Assembly: GCF_028816455.1 (NCBI RefSeq)
Contig: NZ_CP118246.1
Coordinates: forward strand, 620,001-684,000
DNA length: 64,000 nucleotides
DNA from: Devosia algicola
GTDB lineage: Bacteria > Pseudomonadota > Alphaproteobacteria > Rhizobiales > Devosiaceae
Direction of reading: 5' to 3'
Within the stretch, counting starts at the first letter, position 1. The number at the start of each line of letters is the position of its first letter. The notes beneath the pieces were generated by a model that worked only from the letters and a program-made list of their open reading frames with translations, was not told where the DNA came from and searched no databases. Position numbers and translations under genes: made by a program. Of the stretch, positions 59,314 through 64,000 are shown piece after piece.

Positions 59314-59697
59314 ATGTCGATCAAACGCATTGGTGCGGAAAAGTCTGGGGCCGGAGGGCAGAATTTGCCTTTTGCACGCGCCGTTGAAGCTGGTGGCTTT
59401 CTGTTCGTGTCCGGGCAGGTTGCCATGGAGAACGGGGAGATCGTTAGCGGCGGCATCGTTGAGCAGACCCACCGCACTGTCGCTAACCTCGTGTCCATAC
59501 TGGAGGAGGCTGGATATGGTCTAGAGGACGTCGTGCGCTGTGGTGTCTGGCTTGATGATCCACGCGATTTCTGGTCGTTCAACGCGGTCTATAAGAGCTA
59601 TTTTGGCGACAATCCGCCCGCGCGGGCCTGTGTTCAGTCCCACATGATGGTCGATTGCAAGGTCGAAATTGATTGCGTCGCTTATAAGGCTCCATAA
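59314..59697 (+). CDS. RidA-family enamine/imine deaminase
   Basis: A 127-residue Rid protein. RidA enzymes hydrolyse reactive enamines and imines formed from amino acids and related amines. FARAVEAGGFLFVSGQVAMENGEIVSGGIVEQTHRTVANLVSILEEAGYGLEDVVRCGVWLDDPRDFWSFNAVYKSYFGDNPPARACVQSHMMVDCKVEIDCVAY has the typical trimer fold residues and the conserved Arg in ARACVQ. The ATG at 59314 is preceded by GGAGTCG. It starts the ridA-SDR pair, 16 bases apart. Confidence 0.92.
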   Translation: MSIKRIGAEKSGAGGQNLPFARAVEAGGFLFVSGQVAMENGEIVSGGIVEQTHRTVANLVSILEEAGYGLEDVVRCGVWLDDPRDFWSFNAVYKSYFGDNPPARACVQSHMMVDCKVEIDCVAYKAP

Positions 59698-59713
59698 CGA
59701 AAAGGGTAAAGCC

Positions 59714-60502
59714 ATGACGGTGTCTGCATTTCAACTGGAGGGAAAGTCCGTGCTTATCAGCGGTGCCGGAGGCGGCATCGGTGCGGTGCTGGTTCGGACT
59801 TTCGCGGATGCTGGAGCGCAGATCACCGGCACGGACCAAACCCTTGCGATGCTGGATCACCTCGATCTTGAGCAAAAACTGGCATTTGACTTGTCGGACG
59901 TTGACGTCACAAGCGCGGCAATCAGGGCGCATATCGAGCATTTCGGCGCACCCGACATAGTCATATCCAATGCGGGGTATACCCGCGCTGAACGGCTTGA
60001 GGACGTGACGGACGCCAATTGGCAGTCCGAAATGGCGATAAACCTGAATGGGGTATACGCCATGACGGCACCGATCGTGGACGCCATGGCACGGCGTGGA
60101 TCGGGCAGCCTGGTGTTCATTTCCTCGGTCAATGGGCTCGCCCACTATGGAAATCCGGCATATGCCGCCGCCAAGGCCGGAATGATCGCCTATGCCAAGG
60201 CCATTGCCGTAGAGCGCGGCGGTAGTGGCGTACGGACCAATGTTATTTGTCCAGGATCCGTCCGGACCAGCGCTTGGGACCATCGTTTGGTCGAAAACCC
60301 TCACTTGCTGGATAATGTGCTGCCCCATTATCCGCTGGGGCGACTGGTAACACCTCAGGAGGTCGCCAACGCCGCGCTGTTCTTGGCCTCACCCATGGCG
60401 TCGGGCATTACCGGCACGGTCGTTCCCGTCGATGGCGGTTTGACAGCGGGTAATTTGAGATTTGTGTCCGATGTATTGGGCGCGGCGCGACCTCAGGGCT
60501 GA
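59714..60502 (+). CDS. Short-chain dehydrogenase/reductase
   Basis: A 262-residue classical SDR. VLISGAGGGIGAVLVRTFADAG at residues 13-34 is the cofactor-binding GxxxGxG, ISNAGYT the NAG motif, and ISSVNGLAHYGNPAYAAAKAGMIAYAKAIA carries Ser and YxxxK of the active site. The ATG at 59714 follows AAAGGG. Substrate specificity is unknown; with RidA and the Gfo/Idh enzyme it suggests an oxidative branch in amino-sugar metabolism. Confidence 0.88.
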   Translation: MTVSAFQLEGKSVLISGAGGGIGAVLVRTFADAGAQITGTDQTLAMLDHLDLEQKLAFDLSDVDVTSAAIRAHIEHFGAPDIVISNAGYTRAERLEDVTDANWQSEMAINLNGVYAMTAPIVDAMARRGSGSLVFISSVNGLAHYGNPAYAAAKAGMIAYAKAIAVERGGSGVRTNVICPGSVRTSAWDHRLVENPHLLDNVLPHYPLGRLVTPQEVANAALFLASPMASGITGTVVPVDGGLTAGNLRFVSDVLGAARPQG

Positions 60503-60804
60503 CCGCCAGCGCAACCGTCAACGTCGCTGGTGCGGCCTGCTACCGCGCCGCCCGGCGAATTACTGATCGGCTCTATCCTGTACTAATGCCAAAAACATAC
60601 CAATTGCGGTGGCACGGCAACCGGTCATCGACCACCGCAGTTCGTGGCATCAAGGATTTTTCTCGCGTTCGAGCGCTTACGGTGACGAATATAGTCGCGC
60701 GGGACTTGGATAATGGTATTTTATTGGTATTGTGGATTTGAACGATGGGGCCGGACGCCGCATTGTGTGGCTCGCCAGTGAGTTGACGGTGCAGAGGAGT
60801 AATT
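60503..60804. other. Intergenic region before the GntR gene
   Basis: A 302-bp region between the SDR and GntR genes, without a coding region or RNA. It contains ATACCAAT at 60597-60604 and the closely spaced ATGGTATT / ATTGGTATTG repeats at 60713-60733, candidate operators for the adjacent regulator, and a GAGGAG ribosome site at 60794. Confidence 0.5.
60713..60733 (+). promoter_or_regulatory. Paired GGTATT half-sites upstream of the GntR gene
   Basis: ATGGTATT (60713-60720) and ATTGGTATTG (60724-60733) are direct repeats 11 bp apart, and ATACCAAT lies inverted at 60597-60604. They match the first half of the NagR/YvoA dre site. The same 10-mer precedes the first gene of the cluster. Confidence 0.45.
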
Positions 60805-61594
60805 GTGGCTGAATTATCGGAACTGTTCCTGCCCGACCAGGCCGTGGTGCTACCCACCGGAGGGCCGCTCTATTTGCAGGCTCAAACGCTGGATAGAGGA
60901 CGCGATAGCGTCGGGCACGATCAATCCCGGCGATGCACTACCGTCAGAACGCGATCTGGCGCAAAAAGTCGACGTGTCGCGTGTGACGGTTCGCAAGGCG
61001 GTGTTGCAACTGGTCAAGGAAGGCGTGCTGCTACAACGTCATGGTTCGGGCACCTTTGTGGCCCCACGGACGCAGCGGGTTGAACAATCGCTTTCCCAAC
61101 TTACCTCATTTACCGACGACATGGCGCGGCGCGGCATGCAGGTGAGGGCCGAGTGGCTGGACCGGGGCCTGTATCAGCCATCGCCGGAGGAAACAATTGT
61201 GCTGGGACTGTCCTCGGGCGAACGCGTCGCCAGGATTGCCCGGTTGCGGTTGACCGGTGACGCGCCATTGGCAATTGAACGCGCGTCCCTCTCAGCGCGA
61301 ATTTTGGTCGATCCCATGGAAATTGGCGACAGCCTCTACAAGCATCTGGACAAGAGCGGCAATCGACCGACGCGCGCCATTCAACGAATCCGGGCGGAAA
61401 ATCTGAACGCCGACGACGCCAAATTGCTTGATGTGCCAGTCGGTTCGGCCAGCCTCAATATTGAGCGGACCTCATATCTGTCGTCCGGTCGCGTCATCGA
61501 ATTCACCCGCTCGATTTACCGGGGCGATACTTATGATTTTGTTGCCGAACTTCGGCTTGGCGACAACACAGCGCCTGGAGGCCCAACGCTTTGA
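60805..61594 (+). CDS. GntR/HutC-family regulator (apparent frameshift near 60879)
   Basis: An amino-sugar regulator of about 262 residues, NagR/NagQ-like by context. The GTG start at 60805 reads PLYLQ, then breaks at CAGGCTCAAA (60877-60886). Removing one base gives LKRWIEDAIASGTINPGDALPSERDLAQKVDVSRVTVRKAVLQLVKEGVLLQRHGSGTFVAP, the winged helix. The C-terminal UTRA domain has RIARLRLTGDAPLAIERASL and YRGDTYDFVAEL. It probably binds a GlcNAc-derived phosphate. The stop overlaps the next gene. Confidence 0.9.
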
Positions 61595-62638
61595 CTGAAC
61601 AAACCGACGTACCCGCCGAAACTCACATGCGCGCGGAAATCGAGCAAATTCCTCATGTAGTTGCCAATTTCCTCACCGAAAGCGCGAGCAGCGTTAGTCA
61701 AGCAGCTGCCAGTTTGCGCCAAAAGAACCCGGTAATGGTCGCCACCATCGCACGGGGCTCGTCCGATCATGCCTGTAGCTATCTCAAATATGCAATCGAG
61801 CCTGAGTCTGGGCCTGCCAGTGGCCTCGATTGGCCCCTCGGTAGCCTCGATCTATCAGCGCAGCCTCAAGCTGGAGCAGTGCGCAGCAATCGCCATTTCG
61901 CAGTCAGGTAAAAGTCCCGACATTGTGGGAATGGCAAAGTCCGCCCGTCAAAGCGGCGCGACATCGATCGCCATTACCAACACCTCGGACTCGCCACTTT
62001 CGCAAGTCTCAGACTTCACCATTAATCTGCATGCAGGCGCCGAAAAGAGTGTCGCGGCCACCAAGACCTTTGCCACCTCGATCGTTGCCGGACTGGCATT
62101 GTTGGCGCAATGGAGCGGTGACGACGAGCTTAAACGCGCGGTGGCGCATTTGCCCGAAAGCCTTGCCAAGGCAGTCGCATGCGATTGGTCCGACATGGTC
62201 AACGCGCTCGATGGTCAAAATGCGCTTTACGTGCTCGGACGCGGGCCTGGCTGGGCCATCGCCAACGAAGCGGCACTCAAATTCAAGGAAACCTGTGGCA
62301 TTCAAGGCGAGGCATTCAGCGCTGCCGAAGTCATGCATGGCCCCGTATCCATCGTCGGCCGGGGCTATCCGGTACTTGGATTGGCGGCGCGGGACGCTGC
62401 CGAAGCGTCGGTGGCTGACATGGCCCATAAATTGGCCGGGCAGGGGGCGCTTGCCTTCGTCACCTCAGATCGGCCTGGTAGTGCATACAAGCTCCCGTTC
62501 GCGGCGACCGGGCACCCATTGACCGACCCATTGGCGCTGATCGTCTCATTTTACGGTTTCGTTGAAGCGCTGGCACGCCATCGCGGTCTGAACCCAGATG
62601 AGCCGCCGCGGCTCAAAAAGGTGACCGAAACAATATGA
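61591..62638 (+). CDS. SIS-domain glucosamine-6-phosphate deaminase, NagB-II type (apparent frameshift near 61801)
   Basis: A double-SIS protein of about 348 residues, GlmS-like without the amidotransferase domain. MVATIARGSSDHACSYLKYAIE, then a break at GAGCCTGAG (61798-61806). Removing one base gives LSLGLPVASIGPSVASIY, then AISQSGKSPDIVGMAKSARQSGATSIAITN, ALYVLGRGPGWAIANEAALKFKETCGIQGEAFSAAEVMHGPVSIV and the C-terminal catalytic region. NagB-II enzymes convert GlcN-6-P to fructose-6-P and ammonia. The TTG start at 61591 overlaps the regulator's stop and its stop overlaps nagA. Confidence 0.9.
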
Positions 62639-63801
62639 GCGCGACGACAGCCATTACCGGCGCTCTTATTTTTGACGGCCACCATTGGCATGAGCAGTCG
62701 GCACTCCTGATCGAGGCTGGCATGGTTTCGGCCATATTGCCGGTCGGCCAACTCGTCCAATCCGACCGGCAAGTACAATTGGACGGCGGTGTGCTGGTGC
62801 CCGGCTTTATTGACCTTCAGGTCAATGGCGGTGGCGGTGCATTACTCAACGAGGTGCCTACTCTTGACGGCATCCGAACTATTTGCGGCGCACATACCAA
62901 ATTCGGTACATGTGCCCTGCTGCCAACCCTGATCACCGATACCCCTGCGGTCACCGACAAGGCTATCGCCGCAGGAATTGCAGCGGACAAGGCGAAAGTA
63001 CCGGGATTTCTGGGTCTGCATCTGGAGGGGCCGCATCTGTCGGTCGCACGCAAGGGCGCACACGATCCCAATCTGATCCGTCCCGTTGACGCCGCCGATA
63101 TTGACCGGTTCGCCAGGGCCAGCACAACGCTACCGAATTTGTTGCTGACCTTTGCCGCTGAAACAGTGCCGCCCGAACAGATCAGGACCATAGTGTCCAA
63201 TGGCGCCATCGTCAGTATTGGCCATTCCAATGCGACGCGCGACCAGGTCAACGCGGCTGTTACAGCCGGCGCCAGCATGGCGACGCATTTGTTCAACGCC
63301 ATGAGCCAACTGGGCAGCCGCGAGCCGGGTGTTGTCGGCGCGGTGCTGAGCAATGGCGCAATGTATGCGGGATTGATCGCCGATGGCATCCACGCCGATG
63401 CTGATACTATTGGCATCGCGCTGCGCGCCAAGCGCGGGCCGGGCCGCATATTTCTTGTTACCGACGCAATGTCGCTTACGGGCGTGCCGGACGAAAGCTT
63501 CACCCTCAATGGCCGGGTCATTACCCGTGCCGATGGTGCGCTACGATTGGCGGACGGTACGCTTGCTGGTGCTGATCTGACCATGATCGACGCGATAAAT
63601 TACATGCACCGCACTATCGGACTGGATTTTGAGGAGGCATTGCGCATGGCAACGCTTTATCCGGCCAATGCCATCGGAATCGCGGACACGTTTGGCCATC
63701 TCCAGACCGGCGCGGTGGCAAATTTTGTTCATCTTGACGACGACCACCAGGTAAGATCGACTTGGATTGGCGGGCAAAAAGCATTTTCCCAACCAACTTG
63801 A
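62635..63801 (+). CDS. nagA: N-acetylglucosamine-6-phosphate deacetylase
   Basis: NagA removes acetate from GlcNAc-6-P. It is intact at 388 residues. PGFIDLQVNGGGGALLNE is the N-terminal metal-dependent amidohydrolase segment, HLEGPHLS (about 127-134) the Glu ligand, HSNATRDQ (about 197) and ATHLFNAM (about 216) the His ligands, and VTDAMS (about 275) the catalytic Asp. The start overlaps the SIS gene stop (ATGAGC). The product feeds the NagB-II deaminase. Confidence 0.95.
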   Translation: MSATTAITGALIFDGHHWHEQSALLIEAGMVSAILPVGQLVQSDRQVQLDGGVLVPGFIDLQVNGGGGALLNEVPTLDGIRTICGAHTKFGTCALLPTLITDTPAVTDKAIAAGIAADKAKVPGFLGLHLEGPHLSVARKGAHDPNLIRPVDAADIDRFARASTTLPNLLLTFAAETVPPEQIRTIVSNGAIVSIGHSNATRDQVNAAVTAGASMATHLFNAMSQLGSREPGVVGAVLSNGAMYAGLIADGIHADADTIGIALRAKRGPGRIFLVTDAMSLTGVPDESFTLNGRVITRADGALRLADGTLAGADLTMIDAINYMHRTIGLDFEEALRMATLYPANAIGIADTFGHLQTGAVANFVHLDDDHQVRSTWIGGQKAFSQPT

Positions 63802-63808
63802 TGGTGCT

Positions 63809-64000
63809 CTAGACCAGATATGGCATTGCCAGCGACGCCAGGCTAAGGACCAGAAAAAAGCCGGCCATATCTGTGATCGTCGTCAATAGCGGCCCGCTGG
63901 CGACCGCCGGGTCTTGCCCGGTACGCTTGAGCAATAGTGGCACGATGCCTCCGATCGACACGGCGATAATGGTGTTGAGCGCCAGTGCCGCACCGATGAC
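63809..64000 (-). CDS. mgtE: Magnesium transporter MgtE, C-terminal part (partial)
   Basis: The last 63 codons on the minus strand end with TAG at 63811-63809. They read IGAALALNTIIAVSIGGIVPLLLKRTGQDPAVASGPLLTTITDMAGFFLVL, the final two helices of MgtE: PxxxKRxGxDPAxASGPxxTTxxD is the family's pore-lining signature. The start lies beyond the window. It converges on nagA with a 7-bp gap. Confidence 0.88.
   Translation of the reverse strand, partial: VIGAALALNTIIAVSIGGIVPLLLKRTGQDPAVASGPLLTTITDMAGFFLVLSLASLAMPYLV

Noticed and set aside
777..61802. Programmed ribosomal frameshifting or true pseudogenisation as the cause of the breaks
   Set aside because: Essential genes are hit many times, the lesion follows a DNA motif irrespective of codon phase, and each repair is exactly one base; a sequence artefact explains all of this more simply.
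1..64000. CRISPR arrays, insertion sequences, prophage or integrase genes
   Set aside because: No regularly spaced repeats, transposase, integrase or terminal inverted repeats were found on either strand.

Overview
The window looks like a chromosomal segment of an alphaproteobacterium of the order Hyphomicrobiales (Rhizobiales), possibly Devosia-like; the genus is a weak inference. Three things support the order: the tsf-pyrH-frr-uppS-cdsA-rseP-bamA-lpxD-fabZ-lpxA-lpxI-lpxB gene order with gltA, gltX, comEC and lexA close by; LpxI in place of LpxH; and two GTTC-N7-GTTC type SOS boxes in front of lexA.

Layout. 1-11134 (+): translation, pyrimidine, isoprenoid/phospholipid, outer-membrane assembly and lipid A housekeeping genes. 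11121-16211: gltA and gltX (-) and comEC (+). 16296-20812: a sugar-acid catabolic block (lactonase, KDPGal aldolase, KDGal kinase, divergent IlvD/Edd dehydratase) lying between comEC and lexA. 20883-21599: lexA. 21751-32457 (-): an apparent single operon with an XRE-cupin regulator, a GAF protein, a family-5 solute-binding ABC transporter, treZ and treY. 32537-36722: an epimerase-like protein, manC, a DUF2934 protein and a YihY-type membrane protein. 36860-42708: a ribose-type ABC transporter divergent from an FGGY kinase and a HAD-IIA phosphatase. 42760-44092: two gene remnants meeting at a probable deletion scar, then an ankyrin protein. 44299-48994: tRNA-Asn, mobA, benE, an MlrC/M81 protein and an MFS transporter. 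49356-63801: a large amino-sugar (chitobiose/GlcNAc-type) catabolic cluster with an ABC importer, RpiR and GntR regulators, a cytoplasmic GH20 hexosaminidase, a second MlrC protein, RidA, an SDR, a SIS-type deaminase and nagA. The window ends in the 3' part of an mgtE-like gene.

The most striking observation is at DNA level. Nineteen otherwise full-length genes, including essential ones (pyrH, frr, bamA, lpxD, lpxB, gltX), carry 23 one-base indels, and 19 of these fit the same lesion: one extra base inside GAGCT (AGCTC on the other strand), giving GAGCCT, GAGACT or the complement. Undoing each indel restores an intact reading frame and a normal family length. I read this as a motif-linked sequencing/consensus artefact, perhaps from a modified base, and not as true gene decay. 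I annotate those genes as whole coding regions with an apparent frameshift.

Functionally the accessory part is a carbohydrate-scavenging chromosome arm: sugar acids, oligosaccharide/trehalose metabolism, a pentose or polyol-type sugar, and amino sugars, each with its own importer or regulator.
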